From Desulfohalobiaceae bacterium (GTDB taxonomy: Bacteria; Desulfobacterota; Desulfovibrionia; Desulfovibrionales; Desulfothermaceae), in assembly GCA_021737115.1 (NCBI GenBank), contig JAIPER010000253.1:1-5722 (forward strand): a DNA stretch of 5,722 nt, given 5' to 3'. The notes beneath the pieces are model-generated. The model searched no databases. It was not told the origin of the DNA and was given only the letters and a program-made list of their open reading frames with translations. Positions 1 through 5,722 of the stretch are shown here, in pieces. Both the position numbers and the translations under genes were made by a program. Each line of letters starts with the position of its first letter. The first letter of the stretch is position 1.

Positions 1-537
1 GTGGTCAAGGATCTCCTCAGCCGCTCCGGGGTCGAATACCGGATCAATTCCAATCTGGTCCGGGGCCTGGACTATTACCAGCGGACCACTTTCGAGGTCA
101 TCTCCAGGGACATCGGATCTCAATCCGCAGTAGCCGGAGGGGGACGGTATGACGGACTCCTGAAGGATCTGGGGGGGCCTGACCTGCCGGGCATTGGCTT
201 TGCCTGCGGCCTGGAGCGGCTGGTCATGCTCCTCGGCGGAAATGAGCCCGGGGGATACGATTTTTATGTAGCGGTCCTGGCCCCGGAAGCCAAGGAGGCT
301 GGACTTTTACTGGCCTGCGAACTCAGAGATCGAGGGCTTACAGGCGAGACCGGCTTTGAGGTCAAAAGCCTCAAAAGCCAGCTCAGGCTGGCCAACAAGC
401 ATCTGGCGAGCAAGTGCCTGATCCTGGGACAGGATGAAATGGCCGGGTCCACGGTCCTGGTCAAGGACATGCAGACCGGGGAGCAGGCGCAGGTCCCCCG
501 GGACGATGTTCTGTCCATTTTTGCAGACAGTCAATAA
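1..537 (+). CDS. hisS: Histidyl-tRNA synthetase, C-terminal part (5' truncated by window edge)
   Basis: Class II synthetase that attaches histidine to tRNA-His in the cytoplasm. The reading frame is open from base 1. The GTG there is an ordinary Val codon, not the start: HisRS is usually about 420 residues and only 178 are here. Visible in order (window numbering): the histidine-binding signature LVRGLDYY at residues 19-26, whose Arg21 aligns with E. coli Arg259; the glycine-rich AGGGRYDGL at 45-53; class II motif 3, GIGFACGLERL, at 64-74 with its conserved Arg73; then the C-terminal anticodon-binding domain at about 83-174. By that alignment roughly 240 residues lie upstream of the window. 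The frame ends cleanly at TAA with no sign of decay. The next gene, aspS, is another class II synthetase 203 bases downstream, a common pairing. No convincing intrinsic terminator follows hisS. Confidence 0.96.
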   Translation: MVKDLLSRSGVEYRINSNLVRGLDYYQRTTFEVISRDIGSQSAVAGGGRYDGLLKDLGGPDLPGIGFACGLERLVMLLGGNEPGGYDFYVAVLAPEAKEAGLLLACELRDRGLTGETGFEVKSLKSQLRLANKHLASKCLILGQDEMAGSTVLVKDMQTGEQAQVPRDDVLSIFADSQ

Positions 538-637
538 CTTCAGAGCTCTTTCCAGTCCAATGTTAAAGTCAAATCAATCATTTTAAACAGTTAACTCTCA
601 TAAATGGCATAGGTGCACGAAGTCTGAACTTAACAAG

Positions 638-727
638 ATACTGATCCAATGTTGGTTTTTACAACAAAGACTGGCGACCACTAGGGTCCAGGCCCAAAAT
701 TCACAAAAAGCTAAGCTGGATCAGTAT
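638..727 (+). promoter_or_regulatory. Inverted-repeat leader element upstream of aspS
   Basis: ATACTGATCCA at 638-648 is the exact reverse complement of TGGATCAGTAT at 717-727, giving an 11-bp perfect stem that closes a 68-base interior. Two smaller hairpins fit inside: TGTTG/CAACA (650-654 with 662-666) and GACC/GGTC (676-679 with 685-688). The 3' arm ends 3 bases before the aspS Shine-Dalgarno AGGA (731-734). In RNA it would form a branched structure next to the ribosome binding site, so control of aspS translation is a reasonable inference. I see no T-box sequence and no poly-T terminator inside. No strong promoter is visible either: GATACT at 637-642 lacks a good -35, and TTTACA at 658-663 lacks a good -10. 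The repeat is seen; its function is a guess. A short inserted element with terminal repeats is the main alternative. Confidence 0.4.
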
Positions 728-740
728 ACCAGGAAAAAAC

Positions 741-2543
741 ATGTCGGAACTTACAGCGGAACAACTGATTCAATCCCCCGGGGATTGGCAGCGCAGTCAT
801 CACTGCGCCCAGACCGACCTGGCCCTTCTCGGACAGGACGTCTGTCTCATGGGCTGGGTGCAGTATCGCCGGGATCACGGCGGATTGATCTTCATCGACT
901 TGCGGGATCGGGAAGGATTGACCCAGGTCGTCTTCTCCCCTGACCACAATCTGCAGGCCCATCAAGAGGCGCACGTCCTCAGGCCTGAATACGTCCTGGC
1001 CGTCAAGGGAACGGTCAGAGAAAGGCCGGAAGGCATGCGGAATCCGAATCTCAAAACCGGACAGATCGAGGTGGTGGTCAAGGACTGGAAACTGCTCAAT
1101 ACAGCCAAGACCCCGCCTTTTCCGATAGAAGACAGGATAGACGTCTCCGATCATCTCCGCTTGAAATACCGATATCTTGACCTGCGCCGGAAGGGGATGA
1201 CCAGAAACCTGCGCCTCAGACACGAGGCAGTGCAGAGCGTTCGCAACTTTTTGAATGCAGAAGGCTTCCTGGAGGTGGAAACGCCGGTCCTGACCAAAAG
1301 CACCCCTGAGGGGGCCAGGGATTTCCTGGTGCCCAGCCGTCAGCACCCGGGTCATTTCTTTGCCCTGCCCCAGAGCCCGCAGCTCTTTAAGCAACTCCTC
1401 ATGCTCGGGGGGCAGGAAAAATACTACCAGATCGTCCGCTGTTTCCGGGATGAGGATCTCCGGGCCGACCGGCAGCCGGAATTCACCCAGATCGATCTGG
1501 AAATGGCTTTCGTCCAGGAAGAACAAGTCATGCGCCTGGCCGAAGACATGATCAAAAACGTCATTGCCGACACGGTCAACCAGGAACTAAACACGCCTTT
1601 TCCCAGGATGAGCTACTCCCAGGCCCTGGATACCTACGGCCTGGATCGTCCTGACACCAGATTCGGACTTTTACTGCACGACGTCACGGATATCGTCAAA
1701 GATTCCGCCTTCAAACTCTTTGCATCGGCCGAGATGGTCAAAGCAATCCGGGTCGCGCAGGGTGGACACATCTCTCGCCGGGAGATCGACGACCTGACGG
1801 AATACGTCAAGATCTTCGGGGCCAGGGGATTGGCCTGGATCAAAATCAAGGAAGATCAATGGCATTCCCCGATCGCCAAATTTTTAGGGGAAGAAGAAAA
1901 ACAACAGCTCGTGCGGGAGTTGGGACTCGAAGCCGGAGATATCGTTTTTTTCCAGGCCGGAGGGGCGGACATGGTCCGGACTACCCTCGGAAACCTGCGC
2001 CTGAAGCTGGCTGAAAAACTGGATCTCATACCTGAAGACAGGCTTGATCCGGTCTGGATCACGGATTTTCCTCTCTTTGAATGGGATCAGGAAGAAAAGA
2101 GGTGGGCCGCATGTCATCACCCCTTCACCTCGCCCCGGGATGACGACCGGGATCTCCTGGAGTCGGCCCCGGAACGGGCCAGAGCCAGGGCTTACGACCT
2201 GGTGTTAAACGGCTGCGAGATCGGCGGGGGCTCCATCCGGATTCACACCCCGGAATTGCAGTCCAGAATGTTTCAGGCTCTCGGGATTTCCAGGGAAGAA
2301 GCGGAAAGTAAGTTCGGCTTCTTGATCGAAGCCCTCAAATACGGATCCCCTCCTCACGGCGGGATAGCCTTTGGTCTGGACCGCCTGTTGATGATCCTCG
2401 GCCGGACGGATTCCATCCGTGAGGTGATCGCCTTTCCCAAGACCCAGAAGGGAACCTGTCTGTTGACCGATGCCCCGACTCCGGTCCCGTCGAAACAGCT
2501 GGCCGAACTGGGCCTCCGGGTCCGGGATGAACAGCCTCGATGA
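741..2543 (+). CDS. aspS: Aspartyl-tRNA synthetase, bacterial type, probably non-discriminating (Asp/Asn)
   Basis: Charges tRNA-Asp with aspartate. The 600 residues match the usual bacterial length (about 590) and cover all domains: an N-terminal OB-fold anticodon-binding domain (about 33-115, with DLRDREGLTQVVF at 53-65), class II motif 1 around 170-190 (FLEVETPVLTKSTPEGARDF at 176-195), the substrate-site QSPQLFKQLLM (211-221), motif 2 with FRDEDLRADRQPEF (235-248), the bacterial GAD insertion (about 310-425), and motif 3, FGLDRLLMILGR, with Arg548. The ATG at 741 is favoured by AGGA at 731-734, six bases upstream. The roughly 20 extra N-terminal residues relative to E. coli are typical, as I recall, of sulfate-reducer AspRS. 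His46 (in RRDHGG) and Gly98 (in RPEG) match positions tied to relaxed tRNA specificity in Pseudomonas-type AspRS, suggesting that it also makes Asp-tRNA-Asn for amidation by GatCAB. That part is inference. Confidence 0.97.
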   Translation: MSELTAEQLIQSPGDWQRSHHCAQTDLALLGQDVCLMGWVQYRRDHGGLIFIDLRDREGLTQVVFSPDHNLQAHQEAHVLRPEYVLAVKGTVRERPEGMRNPNLKTGQIEVVVKDWKLLNTAKTPPFPIEDRIDVSDHLRLKYRYLDLRRKGMTRNLRLRHEAVQSVRNFLNAEGFLEVETPVLTKSTPEGARDFLVPSRQHPGHFFALPQSPQLFKQLLMLGGQEKYYQIVRCFRDEDLRADRQPEFTQIDLEMAFVQEEQVMRLAEDMIKNVIADTVNQELNTPFPRMSYSQALDTYGLDRPDTRFGLLLHDVTDIVKDSAFKLFASAEMVKAIRVAQGGHISRREIDDLTEYVKIFGARGLAWIKIKEDQWHSPIAKFLGEEEKQQLVRELGLEAGDIVFFQAGGADMVRTTLGNLRLKLAEKLDLIPEDRLDPVWITDFPLFEWDQEEKRWAACHHPFTSPRDDDRDLLESAPERARARAYDLVLNGCEIGGGSIRIHTPELQSRMFQALGISREEAESKFGFLIEALKYGSPPHGGIAFGLDRLLMILGRTDSIREVIAFPKTQKGTCLLTDAPTPVPSKQLAELGLRVRDEQPR

Positions 2544-2563
2544 TATTGGCCTTAAGAAATGGT

Positions 2564-2634
2564 TTTTGGATTTACACCAGATAACCAGCTCTTATTATTT
2601 GTCTTAACAATCGAAAATCCAAAATCTAAAATTC
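2564..2634 (+). repeat. A-rich heptamer repeat and inverted repeat between aspS and def
   Basis: Three tandem heptamers run from 2614 to 2634: AAAATCC, AAAATCT, AAAATTC. The first two include AAATCCAAAA (2615-2624), an exact reverse complement of TTTTGGATTT at 2564-2573, so the block could fold into a 10-bp A/T-rich stem with a 41-base loop. It starts about 20 bases after the aspS stop. The stem is weak and no T-run follows the 3' arm, so a classical terminator is unlikely. It may be a dispersed intergenic repeat or a curved A-tract upstream of the def promoter. Confidence 0.5.
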
Positions 2635-2689
2635 TATAACCTCCATATGGCTCACGCATCGGCAAGAGACGGTTTTTTTGAAAGGCACC

Positions 2690-2717
2690 TTTACACCGCC
2701 TGGAAAATCATTATATT
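2690..2717 (+). promoter_or_regulatory. Sigma70-type promoter for def-fmt-DUF116-rsmB
   Basis: TTTACA at 2690-2695 (5 of 6 to the -35 consensus) and TATATT at 2712-2717 (5 of 6 to the -10) are separated by 16 bases. Transcription would start near 2724, leaving a leader of about 80 bases before the def ATG at 2804. The site lies in the only gap upstream of four tightly packed genes, which is where a promoter is expected. Read by eye only; no start-site data. Confidence 0.55.
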
Positions 2718-2725
2718 TAGTGCCT

Positions 2726-2763
2726 GAACAGTCCAGCTGCAGAGGCGCTGGCTATGCTTGTTC
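2726..2763 (+). other. Possible 5' leader hairpin of the def operon mRNA
   Basis: GAACA (2726-2730) pairs with TGTTC (2759-2763), and CCAGC (2733-2737) pairs with GCTGG (2747-2751), giving ten base pairs with an unequal internal loop and a nine-base apical loop. If the predicted start near 2724 is right, this hairpin is at the very 5' end of the transcript, where such structures can protect mRNA from decay. The pairing is seen; the role is inference, and five-base arms can arise by chance. Confidence 0.25.
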
Positions 2764-2791
2764 TGATGCCTTATCCCATATACCCACTGTC

Positions 2792-2796
2792 AGGTG
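2792..2796 (+). promoter_or_regulatory. Ribosome binding site fixing the def start
   Basis: AGGTG, complementary to part of the 16S rRNA tail, lies seven bases before the ATG at 2804. It supports that start over an in-frame upstream one at 2678, which would precede the predicted promoter. Confidence 0.6.
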
Positions 2797-2803
2797 TTTG
2801 ACG

Positions 2804-3304
2804 ATGGCCAGAGAGATAAAGACCTACCCCGATCCGGTCCTGAAAAAAAAAGGCCGGGAAATAGAGAAAATCACTGAGAACATCAAGGACCTGGCCCAGG
2901 AAATGGTCGAAACGATGTACCAGAATCAGGGGATCGGTCTGGCCGCCCCCCAGGTCGGAGAATCCCTGAGACTGATCACAGTAGACGTCAGCGGTCCGGA
3001 TTTCCGGGAAGATCTGCATGTCCTGATCAATCCGGAACTCATCGAACTGGACGGAGAGACCTGCACCGAAGAGGGCTGTTTGAGCCTTCCCGGCTTCAAA
3101 TGCAGGGTAACAAGGGCTGAAGAGGTCACGGTCAAGGGTCTGGCTCCTGACGGCACGGAAAAAGTCATCCAGGCCACCGGGCTCCTGGCAGTCTGCCTGC
3201 AGCATGAAATCGATCACTTGAATGGAAAAGTCCTCCTGGATTATTCCGGACGCATGAAAAAAATCATGTACGAGAAGAAAGCCACAAAAAGGAAGGAGGA
3301 ATGA
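2804..3304 (+). CDS. def: Peptide deformylase
   Basis: Metalloenzyme that removes the N-formyl group from nascent proteins at the ribosome exit. All three family motifs are intact: motif 1 GIGLAAPQ at residues 43-50, motif 2 EGCLS at 90-94 with metal ligand Cys92, and motif 3 QHEIDHLNG at 133-141 with ligands His134 and His138 and catalytic Glu135. The N-terminus (REIKTYPDPVL) and the 166-residue length are normal for a bacterial type 1 enzyme. The frame stays open upstream to 2678, but those 42 codons resemble nothing in the family, span the predicted promoter and lack a matching ribosome binding site, so the ATG at 2804 is chosen. The C-terminus is Lys/Glu-rich, as is common. The stop overlaps the fmt start by four bases (ATGA). 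Def acts on the product of its neighbour Fmt, the classic pair. Confidence 0.97.
   Translation: MAREIKTYPDPVLKKKGREIEKITENIKDLAQEMVETMYQNQGIGLAAPQVGESLRLITVDVSGPDFREDLHVLINPELIELDGETCTEEGCLSLPGFKCRVTRAEEVTVKGLAPDGTEKVIQATGLLAVCLQHEIDHLNGKVLLDYSGRMKKIMYEKKATKRKEE
3288..3299 (+). promoter_or_regulatory. Double Shine-Dalgarno region for fmt inside the def end
   Basis: The last def codons contain AAAGG (3288-3292) followed by AAGGAGG (3293-3299). The stronger one leaves only one base before the fmt ATG at 3301, too close for normal use. The weaker one is eight bases away and well placed. No other in-frame start keeps the first beta strand of Fmt, so the ATG at 3301 stands. Confidence 0.5.
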
Positions 3305-4236
3305 ACGAACTCCGTGTTTTGTTCATGGGCACACCTGATTTTGCGGCGGTGATTTTAAAAAGATTGCTGGCCTGGCCCCAGGGACGCGTGGTGGGAGTCA
3401 TCACCCAGCCCGACCGTAAGGCGGGCCGCGGTCGGAAAATGGCCCCACCCGCGGTCAAGGTGCTCGCCGAAGAACACGGCCTGGACTTCCTCCAACCGGA
3501 AACACTTTCCAGCAATCAGCCCCTGGAATTCATCCGGAACACAGGCGCCGATGTGCTGATCGTGGCTGCCTACGGTCTGATGATCCCCACCCGAATCCTG
3601 GCCTGCACCCCATACGGCGCCCTGAATGTCCATGCCTCGCTACTTCCCAGATACCGCGGGGCCGCCCCGATCCAGCGGGCAATTATCAACGGAGAAACAG
3701 TCACCGGAATAAGCATCATCCAGATGGAAAGCGGACTGGACTCCGGGCCGATACTGACCCAGAAGGCCATGGCCATCGGTCAGGAAGACACCGCCCAGGA
3801 CCTTCACGAACAGCTTGCGGCCCTGGGAGGAGACTGTCTGATCGAAACCATCGAGCATTTAGGCACCATCCGGGGGATACCCCAGGATGACCGCTTAGCC
3901 ACCTACGCCCCGAAGTTGAGCAAAGAGGACGGCCTCATCAACTGGAATCGAAAAGCCAGCCAGGTCCATGCCCATATCCGCGGGGTATTTCCCTGGCCTG
4001 GGGCCTATTTTTTCTGGAAGCGCCCCAGGGACGGCAAAACAATCAGATTGCGTATCTTTCCCGGTAAGATCGGAGCTCCTCTGAAAACCGCGATCCCGCC
4101 TGGCGAACTGGCTGGTCTGGAGGAAGGCGTCCTGCACATCAGCTGCCTGGACCGCTTCTATCTGGTCGAAACCATTCAGCCGGCCTCTTCCAGCCGGCCT
4201 CTGTCCGCCCGAGAATTCTCCCGCGGATATATGTGA
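3301..4236 (+). CDS. fmt: Methionyl-tRNA formyltransferase
   Basis: Transfers a formyl group from 10-formyltetrahydrofolate to initiator Met-tRNA in the cytoplasm. The 311 residues match the family (about 315). The N-terminal Rossmann-like catalytic domain begins with LRVLFMGTPDFAA (4-16), followed by the tRNA-contacting loop region QPDRKAGRGRKMAPP (36-50). The catalytic triad is visible as Asn109 and His111 (in NVHASLLPRYRGAAPIQ, 109-125) and Asp147 (in MESGLDSGPIL, 142-152). The C-terminal OB-like tRNA-binding domain starts near residue 204 with KLSKEDGLINW and includes the expected RGVFPWPGA segment. The start overlaps the def stop by four bases, which suggests translational coupling. The downstream DUF116 gene starts 19 bases after the stop. 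Nothing is missing or broken. Confidence 0.97.
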   Translation: MNELRVLFMGTPDFAAVILKRLLAWPQGRVVGVITQPDRKAGRGRKMAPPAVKVLAEEHGLDFLQPETLSSNQPLEFIRNTGADVLIVAAYGLMIPTRILACTPYGALNVHASLLPRYRGAAPIQRAIINGETVTGISIIQMESGLDSGPILTQKAMAIGQEDTAQDLHEQLAALGGDCLIETIEHLGTIRGIPQDDRLATYAPKLSKEDGLINWNRKASQVHAHIRGVFPWPGAYFFWKRPRDGKTIRLRIFPGKIGAPLKTAIPPGELAGLEEGVLHISCLDRFYLVETIQPASSSRPLSAREFSRGYM

Positions 4237-4243
4237 TCCTTGC

Positions 4244-4248
4244 GGTGG
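4244..4248 (+). promoter_or_regulatory. Ribosome binding site fixing the DUF116 start
   Basis: GGTGG lies seven bases before the ATG at 4256. An in-frame TTG at 4250 would be only one base away from it, so the ATG is preferred. The match to the 16S tail is modest. Confidence 0.4.
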
Positions 4249-4255
4249 CTTGCGC

Positions 4256-5056
4256 ATGAAAGAGAATCTGGCAACATATACCCGGATTGATGAAGGAATC
4301 AGGGAATCCTTCAGCGCACGCAAACGACTGTTCATCGGTCTGCTCAGCGGGACCTCCTGCCTGTTAATCGTTTTTTTCATTATCTTCTGGCTTGTTCCCT
4401 ACATTGGTCTGCAACAGTTTCACCCGGCTTTTACCTGGTCACTCGGAATTTTTGTCCTGCTCTGCATCGCCCTGGTCGTCTGGTCCTCCCTGGCCCTGGT
4501 CTTGAACATCCTCTTGAAAAAACCCGTGCTCTTTTCCAGGAAACTGCGCGGAATCGCCATAAAACTCTTCCTGCCCCTGATGATCGTGGTCGGACGGATG
4601 TTTGGAATCAATAAGGAAAGGGTCAGGTCCTCCTTCATCCAGGTAAACAACGAGATGGTTGCAGCAGAAGGCAGGCGTTACAGTCCCGCGGAGATGCTTC
4701 TCCTCATGCCGCACTGCCTGCAAAACAGCCTCTGCAGGCACAGGCTGACCTACAACATAAAGAACTGCAAGCGCTGCGGAGAATGTTCCATTTCCGGCCT
4801 GCTCGGAATCAGTGAAGAAAAAAGGGTGCCCCTGGCCATCGCAACCGGAGGGACCATTGCCAGGAGAATCGTGGTCAAAAACAGGCCCAGGCTGATCATT
4901 GCCGTGGCCTGTGAACGGGATCTGGCCTCCGGGATTCAGGACACCTACCCCCTTCCGGTATACGGAATTCTGAATGAACGCCCTCATGGTCCCTGCCTGG
5001 ACACCTGCGTGGCTCTGGCCAAGGTCAGGCAGACCATAGACCGGTTTCTGCAATGA
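4256..5056 (+). CDS. DUF116 family membrane-anchored, cysteine-rich protein
   Basis: A 266-residue protein of unknown function that I recognise as DUF116 from its Cys pattern and its place between fmt and rsmB. The N-terminus has a charged cytoplasmic-looking segment (1-24), then two strongly hydrophobic stretches at about 25-50 and 62-87 that should be membrane helices, and a shorter hydrophobic stretch at about 100-113. The rest looks soluble and carries eight cysteines: 154, 160, a compact CKRCGEC cluster (171, 174, 177), 219, 247 and 251. Their spacing suggests a metal or Fe-S site, but no standard ferredoxin CxxCxxCxxxC motif is complete. The segment around 193-219 (glycine-rich, then hydrophobic strand) resembles a small alpha/beta fold. 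The start at ATG 4256 is preferred over TTG 4250 by ribosome binding site spacing. The stop overlaps the rsmB start. Co-transcription with translation genes is clear; a role in translation is not. Confidence 0.8.
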   Translation: MKENLATYTRIDEGIRESFSARKRLFIGLLSGTSCLLIVFFIIFWLVPYIGLQQFHPAFTWSLGIFVLLCIALVVWSSLALVLNILLKKPVLFSRKLRGIAIKLFLPLMIVVGRMFGINKERVRSSFIQVNNEMVAAEGRRYSPAEMLLLMPHCLQNSLCRHRLTYNIKNCKRCGECSISGLLGISEEKRVPLAIATGGTIARRIVVKNRPRLIIAVACERDLASGIQDTYPLPVYGILNERPHGPCLDTCVALAKVRQTIDRFLQ

Positions 5057-5722
5057 TCAAAAAGACCCCGAGGCCTGGACAGAATGGCCGGCTGCTTGCG
5101 CTTCGGGTTGCGTTTAAAACGCAACACAGCAGAGATCTCCAGGCCGGACTCAACCGGGAGCTGGCCGCCACAAGATCCTGGCCTGATCGCGAAAGACGGC
5201 TGGCCACCGAACTGGTTTACGGATACGCCCGTTTCAAGGGCCGTATCGACTGGATACTCTCCAGTTTTCTGAAAAAAGGAAGCAATAAACTCCCGACCCA
5301 GTTCTGGACGACCCTCGGCCAGGGGGTTTACGAACTGCTCTTTCTCGATCGTGTGCCGGACTATGCCGCGGTCGATTTTTACGTGCACCAGGCCGGAAAA
5401 AGATGGGGCAAGAACCTCTCCGGCCTGGGCAATGCCCTGCTGAGAAGGGTCGTCCGGGAACGCTCGACCCTGCATGACAAAGCATTTTACCAGGCGGACC
5501 GTCCTGACCGGGACACCTTTTTCAGCAGGTACTACTCCTGCCCCGGGTGGATGGTCCGCATCCTGACCCGATCCCTCGGCCTGGAGGCTGCCGAAATCGT
5601 CCTCAAGCATACGCTCAAACCCCCGCTGGTAGGGATCCGGATCAATCAACAGGCATCCGGATCCCATGAACTCATGGACCAGTTGGCCCGCCTGCCGGAA
5701 GCAGCCCTCTGCAGGCCTCCAG
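5053..5722 (+). CDS. rsmB: 16S rRNA m5C967 methyltransferase RsmB, N-terminal part (3' truncated by window edge)
   Basis: RsmB (Sun/Fmu) methylates C967 of 16S rRNA using S-adenosylmethionine. The frame runs from the ATG at 5053, which overlaps the DUF116 stop (ATGA), to the window end without a stop: 223 residues of a protein usually about 430-450 long. Residues 15-136 match the NusB-like RNA-binding domain, with RRLATELVYGYARFKGRIDW (48-67), GQGVYELLFLDRVPDYAAVD (89-108) and GNALLRRVVRE (126-136). Next comes the linker typical of RsmB, YSCPGWMV (161-168), leading to PPLVGIRIN (190-198) at the start of the catalytic part. The SAM-binding motifs and the two catalytic cysteines lie beyond the edge, so activity cannot be judged. 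No Shine-Dalgarno is seen upstream, so translation probably depends on coupling to the DUF116 gene. Confidence 0.92.
   Translation, partial: MIKKTPRPGQNGRLLALRVAFKTQHSRDLQAGLNRELAATRSWPDRERRLATELVYGYARFKGRIDWILSSFLKKGSNKLPTQFWTTLGQGVYELLFLDRVPDYAAVDFYVHQAGKRWGKNLSGLGNALLRRVVRERSTLHDKAFYQADRPDRDTFFSRYYSCPGWMVRILTRSLGLEAAEIVLKHTLKPPLVGIRINQQASGSHELMDQLARLPEAALCRPP
5107..5125 (+). repeat. 19-base near-perfect palindrome early in rsmB
   Basis: GTTGCGTTT (5107-5115) and AAACGCAAC (5117-5125) are exact reverse complements around a single central A. As RNA it gives a seven-pair stem with a five-base loop, about 55 bases after the rsmB start codon. It encodes residues 19-25 in the first helix of the NusB-like domain. 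There is no T-run after it, so it is not an intrinsic terminator. Confidence 0.6.

Noticed and set aside
1..3. GTG at base 1 as the start of a short protein
   Set aside because: The frame is the C-terminal half of HisRS cut by the window edge; HisRS core motifs begin only about 19 residues in, so the real start is upstream.
377..392. GCCAGC/GCTGGC hairpin in hisS
   Set aside because: It is a six-pair stem inside well-conserved coding sequence with no T-run, and is easily explained by codon use.
538..740. T-box riboswitch before aspS
   Set aside because: No T-box consensus sequence and no terminator/antiterminator pair could be found; T-boxes are mainly a Gram-positive feature.
711..1526. 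Long open frame of 271 codons on the minus strand
   Set aside because: It lies opposite the strongly conserved aspS coding sequence, resembles no known family, and arises from codon bias on the other strand.
2641..2680. T-run at 2673-2679 as an intrinsic terminator for aspS
   Set aside because: No stable GC-rich hairpin can be drawn immediately upstream; the only palindrome (CCATATGG, 2643-2650) is too far away and too short.
2678..2803. N-terminal extension of def by 42 codons
   Set aside because: The extension crosses the predicted promoter, has no family match, and the ATG at 2804 has its own ribosome binding site and the normal Def N-terminus.
5084..5272. Short + strand frame of 62 codons near the rsmB start
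   Set aside because: It is a different frame over rsmB, and the 5053 frame carries the recognisable RsmB sequence.
4984..5667. Open frame of 227 codons on the minus strand
   Set aside because: It is antisense to the end of DUF116 and to rsmB, whose NusB-like domain is clearly encoded on the + strand.

Overview
The window is a compact stretch of bacterial housekeeping genes, all on the + strand and mostly concerned with translation: hisS (3' end) - aspS - def - fmt - a DUF116 membrane protein - rsmB (5' end). Coding DNA is moderately GC-rich and the two intergenic gaps are clearly more AT-rich. From remembered resemblance of the proteins, the AspRS N-terminus, and the order def-fmt-DUF116-rsmB, I infer a sulfate-reducer-type deltaproteobacterium (Desulfobacterota, Desulfovibrionales-like). 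I could not run a search to confirm this.

Layout. Bases 1-537 are the C-terminal part of histidyl-tRNA synthetase, open at the left edge. A 203-base AT-rich gap follows, holding an 11-bp perfect inverted repeat (638-648 / 717-727) that ends just before the aspS ribosome binding site. aspS (741-2543) is complete. A second gap (2544-2803) contains an A-rich heptamer repeat and inverted repeat, then a good sigma70-type promoter (TTTACA, 16 nt, TATATT), a possible 5' leader hairpin and the def start. def (2804-3304), fmt (3301-4236), DUF116 (4256-5056) and rsmB (5053 to the right edge) are tightly packed, with two 4-base ATGA overlaps and one 19-base gap. They very probably form one operon driven from the promoter at 2690-2717.

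How the genes fit together. HisRS and AspRS charge tRNAs. Fmt formylates initiator Met-tRNA, Def removes the formyl group from the nascent chain, and RsmB methylates 16S rRNA at C967. The DUF116 protein between fmt and rsmB is the one gene of unknown function. It has a membrane-anchored N-terminus and eight cysteines in its soluble part, which looks like a metal or Fe-S binding site.

No mobile element, CRISPR array, tRNA or rRNA gene was seen. The points most worth a second look are the AspRS residues that match the non-discriminating (Asp/Asn) type, the structured leader of aspS, and the Cys-rich DUF116 protein inside a translation operon.
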